A stretch of 41,037 nucleotides of DNA from B18-G4 sp003648575 (GTDB lineage Bacteria; Bacteroidota; Bacteroidia; Bacteroidales; B18-G4), in NCBI GenBank assembly GCA_029942245.1, contig JAOZTN010000015.1, positions 1-41,037 on the forward strand, read 5' to 3'. The notes under the pieces are model-generated. The model did not search any database. It was not told the DNA's origin and saw nothing but the letters and a program-made list of their open reading frames with translations. Both the position numbers and the translations under genes were made by a program. Shown here one piece after another: positions 31,629 through 41,025 of the stretch. How positions within the stretch are numbered: position 1 is the stretch's first letter; every line of letters starts with the position of its first letter.

Positions 31629-32786
31629 ATGACAAAATTTCCCGGCACCATAACATCCAAGCTTCCCCGTACGGGTACTTCCATCTTTGCTGTGATGTCG
31701 CAGCTTGCCGCTGAGCACAACGCCATTAATCTTTCACAGGGATTTCCCGACTTCGATGTCTCTTCTGAGCTGATCAGCCTCATTAATAAATACATGAAGA
31801 AGGGCTTTAATCAGTATGCTCCCATGCCAGGCGTTCCGCTTCTGAGGGAGCGTATCTCTGAAAAGATCTACAAGACCTATGACATAAAATACGATCCCGA
31901 CAAAGAGATTACCGTCACAGCCGGAGCCACCCAGGGGATCTACACCGTCATTGCCTCTATGATCAGGGACGAAGACGAGGTGATCATTTTTGAACCGGCC
32001 TATGACAGCTATGCTCCTGCTGTTGAATTATGTGGTGGCATAGTAAAACATGCCCGCATGGAACCCCCGGATTACAGGATCAACTGGCCGGAAGTATCAC
32101 GTATGGTGACCCATCGCACCCGAATGATTATTATCAATACACCCCATAATCCAACAGGATCCATCCTTCAGAAAGAAGACCTGCTGGCCTTACAGCACCT
32201 GACCAAAAAAACAGATATTGTGGTGCTCAGCGATGAGGTTTATGAACACCTGATCTATGACGGTAAAACCCATGAAAGCGTATGCAATTATCCGGGGCTG
32301 GTTGAAAGAAGTTATGTGACCGGGTCCTTCGGGAAAACCTTTCATGCTACGGGCTGGAAAATGGGATATGTGCTGGCCCCTGAAAACCTGATGAAAGAAT
32401 TCCGCAAATCCCACCAGTTCGTCGTGTTTACATGCAACACCCCCGTACAACATGCCATCGCTGAATTCCTGAAAAACGAAAAAAACTACCTCGGCCTGCA
32501 CAGCTTTTACCAGAAAAAACGGGATTACTTTGCAAAGGCCATCAGTGGTTCACGCTTTGAGATCATTCCCTGTCATGGGACCTACTTCCAGCTTGTCGAT
32601 TACAGCAAGATCTCTGAAGAGGGGGATATGGATTTTGCTACAAGATTGATCAAGGAATATGGGATAGGGACCATTCCTGTTTCCCCATTCTATCACAAGG
32701 GGGATGAGAACAGAGTACTCCGCCTGTGCTTTGCCAAAAAAGAGGAAACCCTCGATAAAGCAGCTGAGATCATATGCAAGATATAA
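31629..32786 (+). CDS. ybdL: Methionine aminotransferase-type PLP enzyme
   Basis: A 385-residue fold-type I aminotransferase close to YbdL. Landmarks are INLSQGFPDFD at the N-terminal substrate site, TAGATQGIY for PLP phosphate binding, INTPHNPTGS, LSDEVYEHLIYDG, and the Schiff-base Lys in GSFGKTFHATGWKMGY. YbdL-type enzymes transaminate methionine and aromatic amino acids, often with glutamine as amino donor. The ATG at 31629 lies at the family's usual start. Its last 13 bases overlap the omega-amidase gene. Confidence 0.9.
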   Translation: MTKFPGTITSKLPRTGTSIFAVMSQLAAEHNAINLSQGFPDFDVSSELISLINKYMKKGFNQYAPMPGVPLLRERISEKIYKTYDIKYDPDKEITVTAGATQGIYTVIASMIRDEDEVIIFEPAYDSYAPAVELCGGIVKHARMEPPDYRINWPEVSRMVTHRTRMIIINTPHNPTGSILQKEDLLALQHLTKKTDIVVLSDEVYEHLIYDGKTHESVCNYPGLVERSYVTGSFGKTFHATGWKMGYVLAPENLMKEFRKSHQFVVFTCNTPVQHAIAEFLKNEKNYLGLHSFYQKKRDYFAKAISGSRFEIIPCHGTYFQLVDYSKISEEGDMDFATRLIKEYGIGTIPVSPFYHKGDENRVLRLCFAKKEETLDKAAEIICKI

Positions 32787-33565
32787 ACCTTAGCCTGGTG
32801 CAGACAAGCCTGGCCTGGGAAAATCCTGAGGCCAACCTGGATCATTTCACTAAAATGCTTGAAACATCCGGGAACCCTGCCGACCTTGTCATCCTGCCGG
32901 AGATGTTCAATACCGGATTTACCATGAATGCTGTTAAAAATGCAGAGGATATGAGTGGCCGGAGCCTGCAATGGATGGCCGACGCGGCAAGTAAAAAAAA
33001 CTGTGTGCTCTGTGGCAGCCTGATCATACTGGACCAGGGGAAGTACTTCAACCGCTTCATATGGATGAGGCCGGATGGCAGCCATGAACATTACGATAAG
33101 AAGCACCTTTTCAGGATGGGTGATGAGCACAGGCACTTCTCGGCCGGAAACAAAAAGCTTATCACTGAACTCAAGGGGTGGAAGGTGATGCCCCTGATAT
33201 GCTATGATCTTAGATTCCCTCTTTGGAGCAAAAACGAGTTCATCGATAATGATTATACGTATGACCTGCTGATTTATGTGGCCAACTGGCCGGCAGCCAG
33301 GGCCCAGGCCTGGAGTTCACTCATCACAGGGAGGGCTATTGAGAATATGACCTACACTGCAGGGGTAAACAGGGTGGGTACCGATGGAAGAGGGTATGAA
33401 TATAATGGAAGTTCCCTGGTGGTAGCTCCCGACGGACATTCAGTGTGCCGGATCCCTCCTGATAAGGAGGTCGTTACAAACATCCTGCTCAAGGCTACAC
33501 CCATGCTTGAACTGCGTGAAAAATTAGGTGTGGGAAAGGATTGGGATAAGTTTGAATTGATATAA
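32774..33565 (+). CDS. yafV: Omega-amidase / nitrilase superfamily hydrolase
   Basis: A 263-residue carbon-nitrogen hydrolase with the full Glu-Lys-Cys triad: E in LPEMFNTGF, K in HYDKKHLF and C in ICYDLRFP. NWPAARAQAWSSLITGRAIEN is typical of YafV/Nit2. It hydrolyses 2-oxoglutaramate to 2-oxoglutarate and ammonia, and so pulls glutamine-driven transamination forward. The 13-base overlap with the aminotransferase gene makes this a coupled functional pair. Confidence 0.92.
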   Translation: MQDINLSLVQTSLAWENPEANLDHFTKMLETSGNPADLVILPEMFNTGFTMNAVKNAEDMSGRSLQWMADAASKKNCVLCGSLIILDQGKYFNRFIWMRPDGSHEHYDKKHLFRMGDEHRHFSAGNKKLITELKGWKVMPLICYDLRFPLWSKNEFIDNDYTYDLLIYVANWPAARAQAWSSLITGRAIENMTYTAGVNRVGTDGRGYEYNGSSLVVAPDGHSVCRIPPDKEVVTNILLKATPMLELREKLGVGKDWDKFELI

Positions 33566-33654
33566 ACAGGGTGGTCGCCCAAAGAATTGCTTTATACAAT
33601 TTGCTTTTTATTAATTGTTTGTATTAATTTGGCAGCCGACTTTAAGATCATATC

Positions 33655-35004
33655 ATGAACATTGTTATTGCAGGCGACGGAGAAGTAGGATTGCATCTGG
33701 CACAGGAGTTATCTTCCCTGGATAATCAGAACATCACTATTGTAGATCCTCATGAAGATTTGCTGAAGCAGGTAGAATCACATACCGACCTATTGGCAAT
33801 CACGGGGGATTCAACTTCTATTGAGACCCTGAAGAATGCCAACGTGAAGAAAGCCGACCTGCTAATCTCTGTACTTCATGATGAGCGCATTAATCTGATA
33901 ACGGCTGCGCTGGGAAAGCAGCTGGGTGCCAAGAAAACCATAGCCAGGATCAACAACCTGGAATACCTGCAGCCCGAGAATGTGGCCCGTTTCAAAAATA
34001 TGGGCATAGACGCGCTGGTATGTCCTGAAAATATTGTATCACAGGAAATCGCCACCTTGCTCAGCCAGACGGCTGCTACCGAAGTATTTGATTTTTCCGA
34101 TGGCAAACTATTTCTCTTTCTGATCAAGCTCGAAGAGAATGCCCCTGTTGTGAACAAGACATTGAACGACATCGTATCCATGTTCCCCCACCTTGATTTC
34201 CGAGCTGTTGCCATACACCGGAATTCTAAAACCATTATCCCAAAGGGTGATGATCAGTTCCTGGTAAACGATCTCTCTTATGTGGTGACCAAGCCCGGGG
34301 GTATCGACGACCTCCTCAAGCTGGGCGGAAAGCAACGGATCGACATCAGAAATGTGATGATCGTGGGCGGCGGGCGTGTTGGAAGAACCACAGCAAGGAA
34401 GCTTGAAAGCAGCCTGAATATCAAGCTTTTTGAAAAAGACAAGCAGAAAAGTTTACAGCTAGCCAGCAAACTTGAGCATACTCTCGTGATCAATGGCGAT
34501 GCCCGTGACATCCAGCTCATGGAAGACGAAGATATCCGGAGCATGGATGCATTTATTGCAGTTACCGACAGCTCGGAAACCAATATTCTTGCCTGTTTGC
34601 ATGCTCGTAAGTTCGGTGTGAAACGTACCATAGCCCTGGTTGAGAATATCGATTATATCGACATCTCTCAGAATATCGGAATCGATACTATCATTAATAA
34701 GAAACTGAGTACTGCCAGCTATATCGTAAAATACACCATGCATGCGGAAGTCGCCTCCATTAAATGTTTGAGTGGCATCAATGCTGAGGCGATGGAGTTG
34801 GTAGCCAATCCCCGCAGCGCTGTCACCAGAAAACCCATCAAGGACCTGAATATGCCGAAGGGAGCCATCATAGGTGGGATCATTAGAGGGGAAGACAGCC
34901 ATATTGCTGTTGGCGATTTCCAGATAGAAGAAGGCGATAAGGTAGTTGTATTCAGCTTGCCGGAATCTATCCACAAAGTGGATAAACTCTTCAACAACAA
35001 ATGA
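33655..35004 (+). CDS. trkA: Trk potassium uptake system NAD-binding regulator
   Basis: A 449-residue cytosolic protein with two tandem RCK modules, each with an N-terminal Rossmann domain (GDGEVGLHLAQEL at about 7, GGGRVGRTTARKLE at about 237) and a TrkA-C domain. It gates the TrkH channel in response to nucleotides. Length and duplication match TrkA. Its stop overlaps the trkH start (ATGA), so the two subunits are translationally coupled. Confidence 0.95.
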   Translation: MNIVIAGDGEVGLHLAQELSSLDNQNITIVDPHEDLLKQVESHTDLLAITGDSTSIETLKNANVKKADLLISVLHDERINLITAALGKQLGAKKTIARINNLEYLQPENVARFKNMGIDALVCPENIVSQEIATLLSQTAATEVFDFSDGKLFLFLIKLEENAPVVNKTLNDIVSMFPHLDFRAVAIHRNSKTIIPKGDDQFLVNDLSYVVTKPGGIDDLLKLGGKQRIDIRNVMIVGGGRVGRTTARKLESSLNIKLFEKDKQKSLQLASKLEHTLVINGDARDIQLMEDEDIRSMDAFIAVTDSSETNILACLHARKFGVKRTIALVENIDYIDISQNIGIDTIINKKLSTASYIVKYTMHAEVASIKCLSGINAEAMELVANPRSAVTRKPIKDLNMPKGAIIGGIIRGEDSHIAVGDFQIEEGDKVVVFSLPESIHKVDKLFNNK

Positions 35005-36464
35005 AAGACTGGAAGGGAATCAATTTCAAGGTGATCATCAAGGTGATCGGGTTCCTCCTGATTATAGAGGGTGTTTTTATGTTTGGCGCACTGCCATTTT
35101 CACTCTATTATGGTGAGCATGAAAGCCTTTCGATATTGTATTCGGGGCTGATCACGATTCTCACCGGAGGGATACTCTGGTTCTCTACCAGGAAACATCC
35201 AAAGAATATTGGGCGCAAGGAGGGTTATGTGATCGTAGCCATCACCTGGATCATTATATCGCTATTCGGCACCCTGCCTTTTATTATCAGCCAAACCATT
35301 CCCAACTTTACAGATGCATTTTTCGAAACCATTTCAGGCTTTACTACTACAGGTGCTACCATACTCACTGATATAGAGGCCATGCCCAAAGGGATATTGT
35401 TCTGGCGAAGCATGACCCACTGGATTGGTGGTATGGGGATCATTGTCTTTACGGTGGCTATCCTGCCTATTCTTGGTATCGGAGGCATGCAGCTTTATTC
35501 GGCGGAAATGCCCGGAGTGACAAAAGATAAGCTACATCCCAGGATCACAGCAACTGCCAAAAGGCTATGGGCTATATACATGATACTGACCCTGGCCGAG
35601 ACGATATTTCTTCTCATCGGAGGCATGAGTCTTTTCGATGCCCTCTGCCATACTTTCGGCACCGTAGCCACAGGAGGTTTCTCCACACATAATACCAGTG
35701 CAGCCGGATTTTCAGCTTACAATCAATATGTAATCATTGTATTTATGATCCTGGCGGGAACCAATTTTACCCTGCACTACTTCGCACTGCACGGACAATT
35801 GCGCAAAGTATGGAGAAACGAAGAATTCAGGTACTTTATTTACCTCATCCTAACAGGCACCCTGATCATCACGCTTGTACTGGCAATAAGTAAAGATGGG
35901 ATGTCAATTGAGGAGGCCTTCCGGACTTCCTTCTTCCAGGTTACCTCTATTATTACCACCACGGGCTATATCACTGATAACTATATGCTGTGGCCGGGAA
36001 TGGTCTGGTTCCTTATTGTATTGATGATGTTTGTTGGTGGGATGGCCGGATCTACCGGAGGAGGTATTAAGGTGGTGAGACAGTTATTGCTCCTAAAAAA
36101 CAGCCTGCTTGAGCTCAAGCGATTGATCCACCCACAGGCCATTATTCCGGTAAGGATGAACGGCAAGGTAGTATCGCAGGATATCATCTTCAAGGTGATG
36201 GCATTCTTCCTCATATATATCATCATCTTCCTGTTCGGAACAACCGTAATGACACTATTTGGTTTGGATGGCGCCACAGCGATTGGCGCTGCTGCTGCCA
36301 CCATAGGAAATATTGGACCGGGAATTGGGAATGTTGGGCCTGTCGACAATTATGCTTTCATTCCACACGGAGGTAAATGGTTCCTTTCTTTTCTCATGTT
36401 GCTGGGTCGTCTGGAACTTTTTACGGTCCTGATACTTTTCTCTCCAGCCTTCTGGAAAAAGTAA
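35001..36464 (+). CDS. trkH: Trk potassium transporter membrane subunit
   Basis: A 487-residue inner-membrane channel with four pseudo-repeats. Selectivity-loop segments are visible in order: GFTTTGATIL, GTVATGGFST, ITTTGYITD and a final TIGNIGPGIGNVGP. It moves K+ into the cell, gated by the TrkA ring. Conserved pore glycines are intact. Confidence 0.95.
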   Translation: MKDWKGINFKVIIKVIGFLLIIEGVFMFGALPFSLYYGEHESLSILYSGLITILTGGILWFSTRKHPKNIGRKEGYVIVAITWIIISLFGTLPFIISQTIPNFTDAFFETISGFTTTGATILTDIEAMPKGILFWRSMTHWIGGMGIIVFTVAILPILGIGGMQLYSAEMPGVTKDKLHPRITATAKRLWAIYMILTLAETIFLLIGGMSLFDALCHTFGTVATGGFSTHNTSAAGFSAYNQYVIIVFMILAGTNFTLHYFALHGQLRKVWRNEEFRYFIYLILTGTLIITLVLAISKDGMSIEEAFRTSFFQVTSIITTTGYITDNYMLWPGMVWFLIVLMMFVGGMAGSTGGGIKVVRQLLLLKNSLLELKRLIHPQAIIPVRMNGKVVSQDIIFKVMAFFLIYIIIFLFGTTVMTLFGLDGATAIGAAAATIGNIGPGIGNVGPVDNYAFIPHGGKWFLSFLMLLGRLELFTVLILFSPAFWKK

Positions 36465-36518
36465 ACATTTTCGGGAAATACCTTACCTTTGGCTACGATC
36501 GATCAAGAAAACCTTTAT

Positions 36519-37286
36519 ATGCCAAAGCTTTCAGCAGTTATCATCACCCTGAATGAAGAGAGGAATATCGGCCGATGCATCGACTCTGTGAAAGATATTG
36601 CAGATGAGGTTATTGTGGTTGATTCCGGATCATCTGACCATACCCGGGAAATTTGCGAAGAGAAGGGGGCCAGCTTCGTATTCAACGCCTGGAAAGGGTA
36701 TATTGAGCAGAAAAACTTTGCCAACAGCCTGGCCAAACATCCCTACCTATTGTCTATCGATGCTGATGAAGCCCTGTCGGAGAAGCTCAGAATTTCCATC
36801 CTGGCCATTAAAGAAGATTTCAGAGCTGATGGCTATGAGATGAACCGCCTTACAAATTATTGCGGGAAGTGGATCAGGCATTGTGGATGGTATCCCGACC
36901 GTAAATTACGCTTGTTCCACAGGGATAAGTTTGAATGGGGCGGTGAACGTATTCATGAAAATATGGTGCAAAAAGTGCCTGATGTAAATATCGAGCATCT
37001 GTCAGGTGATCTCCTTCATTATTCTTATTACGATATCTCTCAGCATGTAGCCCAGGCCAATCACTTTACAAATATGACCGCAGAGCTGGCTTTTGAAAAA
37101 GGCAAGCGTGCGGGGATGCTCAAGATCATCTTCAGTCCCATGGTGAAATTTATCCGCGATTATATTATCAAGCTGGGATTCCTTGATGGATATTACGGTT
37201 ATGTAGTTTGCCGGATCTCCGCACAGGCAACATTCATGAAATATGCCAAGATCATGCAGATGAAAAAGGATAATAAAGCCTTATGA
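36519..37286 (+). CDS. Glycosyltransferase family 2 (WaaE/KdtX-like)
   Basis: A 255-residue GT-A enzyme. LSAVIITLNEERNIG, VVDSGSSDHTREI and LLSIDADEAL (the DxD metal site) fix the fold, while WYPDRKLRLFHRDKFEWGG is the WaaE/LPS-core glucosyltransferase type segment. It likely adds a sugar to lipid A-core. The ATG at 36519 is preferred over a TTG ten codons earlier. Its stop overlaps the next gene start (ATGA). Confidence 0.88.
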   Translation: MPKLSAVIITLNEERNIGRCIDSVKDIADEVIVVDSGSSDHTREICEEKGASFVFNAWKGYIEQKNFANSLAKHPYLLSIDADEALSEKLRISILAIKEDFRADGYEMNRLTNYCGKWIRHCGWYPDRKLRLFHRDKFEWGGERIHENMVQKVPDVNIEHLSGDLLHYSYYDISQHVAQANHFTNMTAELAFEKGKRAGMLKIIFSPMVKFIRDYIIKLGFLDGYYGYVVCRISAQATFMKYAKIMQMKKDNKAL

Positions 37287-38284
37287 GGGACTTCCACCGC
37301 ATTATCATCAGCCGTACCGACAGCATAGGAGATGTCATCCTTACACTGCCGATTGCCGGCATGCTGAAGAGAAAATTTCCGCATGCTGAACTCATCTTCC
37401 TCGGAAGGTCATATACCCGGGAGGTGATCGGGGCCTGCGAACACATCGACCGTTTCCTGAACTGGGACGAGATCAGCAAGCTCGATGCCACCGACAGCCT
37501 GAGAGAATTTAAATCGGTAGCGGCCGACATGATCATTCATGTGTTTCCCAGAAAGGAGATCGCCCGGCTGGCCAGGAAAGCCGGTATCCCCATCAGGTTG
37601 GGAACAACCAACAGGCTCTATCATTGGGGAAATTGCAACAAGCTGGTACGATTATCGAGGAAAAGGTCAGAGCTGCATGAAGCGCAACTGAACCTGAAGC
37701 TTATCGAAAGCATAAGTGGCGAAGATACTATCAGCAAAGAGAATATTCCCCAATTATACGGATTCACAAAAATTGAAGCCCTGGAAGACAGCTTCAAAAA
37801 GCTTATAGATCCCACCAAATACAATCTTATCCTGCATCCCAAATCAAAGGGTAGCGCCAGGGAATGGGGCGTGGAGAATTTTATCGAACTTATCAATATA
37901 CTACCGGAAGAAAAGTATGGGATCTTCATCAGCGGAACCGCCGATGAAGGGCAAATGCTAAAGAATACAGGTATTTTTGACAACAAGAAAGTCACCGACC
38001 TGACCGGAAAAATGTCGCTGGGACAATTCATGAGCTTCATTCGTGAATGTGACGCCCTGGTAGCAGCAAGCACAGGGCCATTGCACCTGGCAGCAGCCAT
38101 CGGCATCAAAGCCATTGGCATTTACCCGCCAATCAGGCCCATGCATCCCGGCAGGTGGGCACCCATTGGAAAAAAGGCCGTATACATCGCAAAGGAAAAT
38201 AATTGCAGTGATTGCAGAAATAGCGGCGAATGCCACTGCATGAAGGAGATTCCTCCTGAAGCACTTAAAAAACTGCTCGTTTAA
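37283..38284 (+). CDS. Glycosyltransferase family 9 (heptosyltransferase-like)
   Basis: A 333-residue GT-B enzyme. SRTDSIGDVILTLPIAGMLKR at the N-terminus and ASTGPLHLAAAIGIKAIGIYPP at the sugar-nucleotide site are diagnostic for GT9. GT9 enzymes transfer heptose from ADP-heptose, or related sugars, onto the LPS inner core. A C-terminal cysteine cluster (CSDCRNSGECHC) resembles the conserved Cys tail of many GT9 proteins. It is coupled to the GT2 gene by a four-base overlap. Confidence 0.9.
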   Translation: MRDFHRIIISRTDSIGDVILTLPIAGMLKRKFPHAELIFLGRSYTREVIGACEHIDRFLNWDEISKLDATDSLREFKSVAADMIIHVFPRKEIARLARKAGIPIRLGTTNRLYHWGNCNKLVRLSRKRSELHEAQLNLKLIESISGEDTISKENIPQLYGFTKIEALEDSFKKLIDPTKYNLILHPKSKGSAREWGVENFIELINILPEEKYGIFISGTADEGQMLKNTGIFDNKKVTDLTGKMSLGQFMSFIRECDALVAASTGPLHLAAAIGIKAIGIYPPIRPMHPGRWAPIGKKAVYIAKENNCSDCRNSGECHCMKEIPPEALKKLLV

Positions 38285-38331
38285 ATGCCTGTCAATATTA
38301 TGTGTATTATTGATGGCAGAAACAAAAAGAC

Positions 38332-40011
38332 TTGAAAAGGATAAAAGAATATATCAATTCCGGAGAGCTATTAACCCATTTGTTTTTTGGGGGCCTGGTG
38401 TTGATGATCATATCCATCCCCCTGTCGAGATTCATGATGAGCGTATCACAGTTTATGCTCTCCGGTTTCCTGATCCTGGAGTTTATTTCGCTTGATAAGG
38501 TTAAGAAATACCTGAAGAAATATCCGGTCTATATTCATATTTTCCTGTTCCTGCCAACTGCCCTCTACTGGATATTGGAAAGCATTATCAGCATTTTTAA
38601 GCGTTTTATGAGGAAGGAGAACCTGCCCGCTATTGTCTTTGCATCCCTGTATTTGCTGCATGTCCTGGGGCTTTTATTTACCGTTGACTTCGAGTATGCC
38701 TTGAAAGATCTGCGAATCAAGCTTCCGCTCCTGGTGCTCCCTTTGATCTTCTCAGTTACGGAATCCCTGGACTGGAAAAAGTTCAGGACCCTGATGTTAT
38801 TTTTTATTGCGGCAGTGGTGGCCGGCACTTTCATCAGTACCTTCATCCTTCTCACACAGGAGGTAGATAACCTGAGGGATATCTCAATCTTCATCTCACA
38901 TATCCGGTTCAGCCTGCTCATCAGCATTGCTATATTCACCCTTGCTTATTTCATCACCAGGCAGGCAGGGTTCAAGAAGTATATGCGTGTGATATTTATT
39001 CTGCTGCTGGGATGGTTCGGCATATATTTATTGCTTTCGGCATCCATTACCGGTATCGTGGTGCTTTTCATTGCCCTCTTTGTCATGGCCGTGCACTACA
39101 CCATGCAAAAACGAAACATCTATTCACGTATCGCAACTGTGGTCCTCATCCTGGCTCCGGTAGTGTTGTTTGTTTATATGATGGGGGTCGTAACAGATGT
39201 ATATAAGATTCACAAGACCGACTTAAACGAATTAGACCGCTTAACAGCCAGCGGTAATTACTACTGGCATGATACCACTAACCTGCAAACAGAAAATGGC
39301 CATTATGTCTGGTTATACATTTCTACAGATGAGATGAGAGATGCCTGGAACCAACGAAGTTCTTATGATTTCGATGGGCAGGATTCCAAGGGGCAGCTTA
39401 TAAAATATACCCTCATCAGGTATATGACTTCCAGGGGGCTTAGAAAAGATGCTGAAGGGGTAACATCACTCAACCCGGAAGACATCGGACTGGTAGAGAA
39501 TGGTGAAGCCAGCCATCACTACCATGAACGATCGGTATTCTATATCAGGTTATATAAGATCATCTGGGAGGTACAGCAATACCTTCGTACCGGTGACCCC
39601 AGCGGTTATTCAGCAATGCAACGAATTGAATACTGGAAAACTTCCTTCCAGATCATAAAACAATACCCATTCATAGGAGTGGGTACCGGAGATATGAACA
39701 TCGCCTTTGAAAGGCAATACGAGATCATGAACAGCCCCTTAAAGCCGGAGTTCCGCTGGAGGTCACACAACCAGTTCTTGTCCATTACTGTTGGCTTCGG
39801 GCTTATAGGGATCATATGGTTCATTTTCGGACTGCTGTATCCACCCATAAAGGCCGGCCGTTTCAATGATTATTTCTTCCTGTCCTTTTTTGTGATAATG
39901 ATGGTTTCCATGATATCTGAAGACACCATAGAGACGCAGGCCGGGGTCAGCATCTTTGCATTCTTTACTTCACTCTTCCTCTTCGGGAAGAAAGATATTA
40001 ATTCAATTTAG
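38332..40011 (+). CDS. O-antigen ligase-like (Wzy/WaaL) membrane protein
   Basis: A 559-residue inner-membrane protein with around ten or more helices and one large extracytoplasmic loop at about residues 290-430, as in WaaL/Wzy ligases. The conserved His-Asn of this family is in RSHNQFLSITVGFGLIG near residue 480. It probably joins polymers to lipid A-core, or polymerises repeats. The start is TTG: the nearby ATG at 38313 is out of frame, and the next in-frame ATG would remove part of the first helix. Confidence 0.85.
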   Translation: MKRIKEYINSGELLTHLFFGGLVLMIISIPLSRFMMSVSQFMLSGFLILEFISLDKVKKYLKKYPVYIHIFLFLPTALYWILESIISIFKRFMRKENLPAIVFASLYLLHVLGLLFTVDFEYALKDLRIKLPLLVLPLIFSVTESLDWKKFRTLMLFFIAAVVAGTFISTFILLTQEVDNLRDISIFISHIRFSLLISIAIFTLAYFITRQAGFKKYMRVIFILLLGWFGIYLLLSASITGIVVLFIALFVMAVHYTMQKRNIYSRIATVVLILAPVVLFVYMMGVVTDVYKIHKTDLNELDRLTASGNYYWHDTTNLQTENGHYVWLYISTDEMRDAWNQRSSYDFDGQDSKGQLIKYTLIRYMTSRGLRKDAEGVTSLNPEDIGLVENGEASHHYHERSVFYIRLYKIIWEVQQYLRTGDPSGYSAMQRIEYWKTSFQIIKQYPFIGVGTGDMNIAFERQYEIMNSPLKPEFRWRSHNQFLSITVGFGLIGIIWFIFGLLYPPIKAGRFNDYFFLSFFVIMMVSMISEDTIETQAGVSIFAFFTSLFLFGKKDINSI

Positions 40012-40015
40012 GGAG

Positions 40016-40996
40016 ATGGGCGAAGGAAGCATGGTAATAAACGAGAATTGGCTTGTGGTTGTGAACCCCAATGCCGGTAGCAGAAAAGGAGAAAAAGATT
40101 GGCCAAAAATCGCTGAGCTTCTCGATGAGTATGGTTTTAAATACAAGGCCGTGTTCACTGAAAACCGCAATCATGCGATCGACCTTACAGCCTCTGCCCT
40201 GAATGAAGGCTTCAGGAAGATCATAGCTGTTGGTGGTGACGGTACATTGAATGAAGTGGTGAATGGTATTTTCAGGCAAAAAGCCTGCTCATCCAATGAG
40301 GTTATTATCGGAACGATACCAGTAGGAACGGGTAACGACTGGGGCAGGACCTACGAGATGCCTAAAAAGTACAGGAAAGCCATCAAGGTAATCATGAAAG
40401 ACTACCGCTTTACCCAGGATGTTGGCCATGTAAGTTATTATGATCAGGAGGGAAAGCAGGAACGCTATTTTGTCAATGTCAGCGGGATGGGATATGATGC
40501 ACTCGTAGCACTCAAAACCAACCGCATGAAAGACAAAGGAAAAGGTGGCACCATGGCCTACATGATGAATATTTTCACCGGCCTCTTCCAATACAAAAAC
40601 ACCCATTTCGATATCGATGTTGACGGAAAGCATGTTTTCAGCGGAAAGGTTCTGAGCATGAACCTTGGCATTTGTAAGTATAATGGCGGAGGGCTGATGC
40701 AAGTCCCCAACGCAATCCCCGATGACGGCCTGCTGGATGTAACCGTTATTAAAGGGGTTTCGAAATTTGTCATTATTCGGAACGTAGCCAAGCTTTACGA
40801 CGGTTCATTCATCAAACTAAAGTTTGTTGATACTTTCCGTGGCAGCAACTGCCGGATCGTCTCCCGTCCGAAGGGTGTCGTTTTGCTGGAAGCAGATGGC
40901 GAATCCCTGGGTCATTCACCCCTTGATTTCTCCGTACTCCCTAAAACACTGAACCTTATCATCCCGGAACCGAAACAGAAAGAAAAAAATCTTTGA
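40016..40996 (+). CDS. Diacylglycerol/lipid kinase family protein (YegS-like)
   Basis: A 326-residue enzyme of the DAGK catalytic family. VVVNPNAGSRKG, VGGDGTLNEVVNGI (the GGDG nucleotide-binding motif) and PVGTGNDWGRTYEMP are all present. A beta-sandwich C-terminal domain ends in VLLEADGESLG. It phosphorylates diacylglycerol or a related lipid. An alternative ATG at 40031 would give 321 residues; 40016 lies four bases after the ligase-like gene stop. Following the glycosyltransferases, it may serve envelope lipid turnover, which is inference. Confidence 0.9.
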   Translation: MGEGSMVINENWLVVVNPNAGSRKGEKDWPKIAELLDEYGFKYKAVFTENRNHAIDLTASALNEGFRKIIAVGGDGTLNEVVNGIFRQKACSSNEVIIGTIPVGTGNDWGRTYEMPKKYRKAIKVIMKDYRFTQDVGHVSYYDQEGKQERYFVNVSGMGYDALVALKTNRMKDKGKGGTMAYMMNIFTGLFQYKNTHFDIDVDGKHVFSGKVLSMNLGICKYNGGGLMQVPNAIPDDGLLDVTVIKGVSKFVIIRNVAKLYDGSFIKLKFVDTFRGSNCRIVSRPKGVVLLEADGESLGHSPLDFSVLPKTLNLIIPEPKQKEKNL

Positions 40997-40999
40997 AAT

Positions 41000-41025
41000 T
41001 GATTATCCTCGGGGCAAGCCCACGA
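41000..41025. repeat. Imperfect palindrome at the scaffold end
   Basis: CCTCGGGG, four bases, then CCCACGAGG form an imperfect hairpin just downstream of the last gene. It could be a terminator or the start of a dispersed repeat at which the assembly ended. No T run follows. Confidence 0.35.

Noticed and set aside
33600..33654. Promoter box upstream of trkA
   Set aside because: TTTG words are present, but none fits TAnnTTTG exactly.
38310..38495. Frame starting MAETKRLEKD ahead of the O-antigen ligase-like gene
   Set aside because: An ATG with reasonable position, but the frame is short and out of register with the membrane protein, whose TTG start is supported by its first helix.
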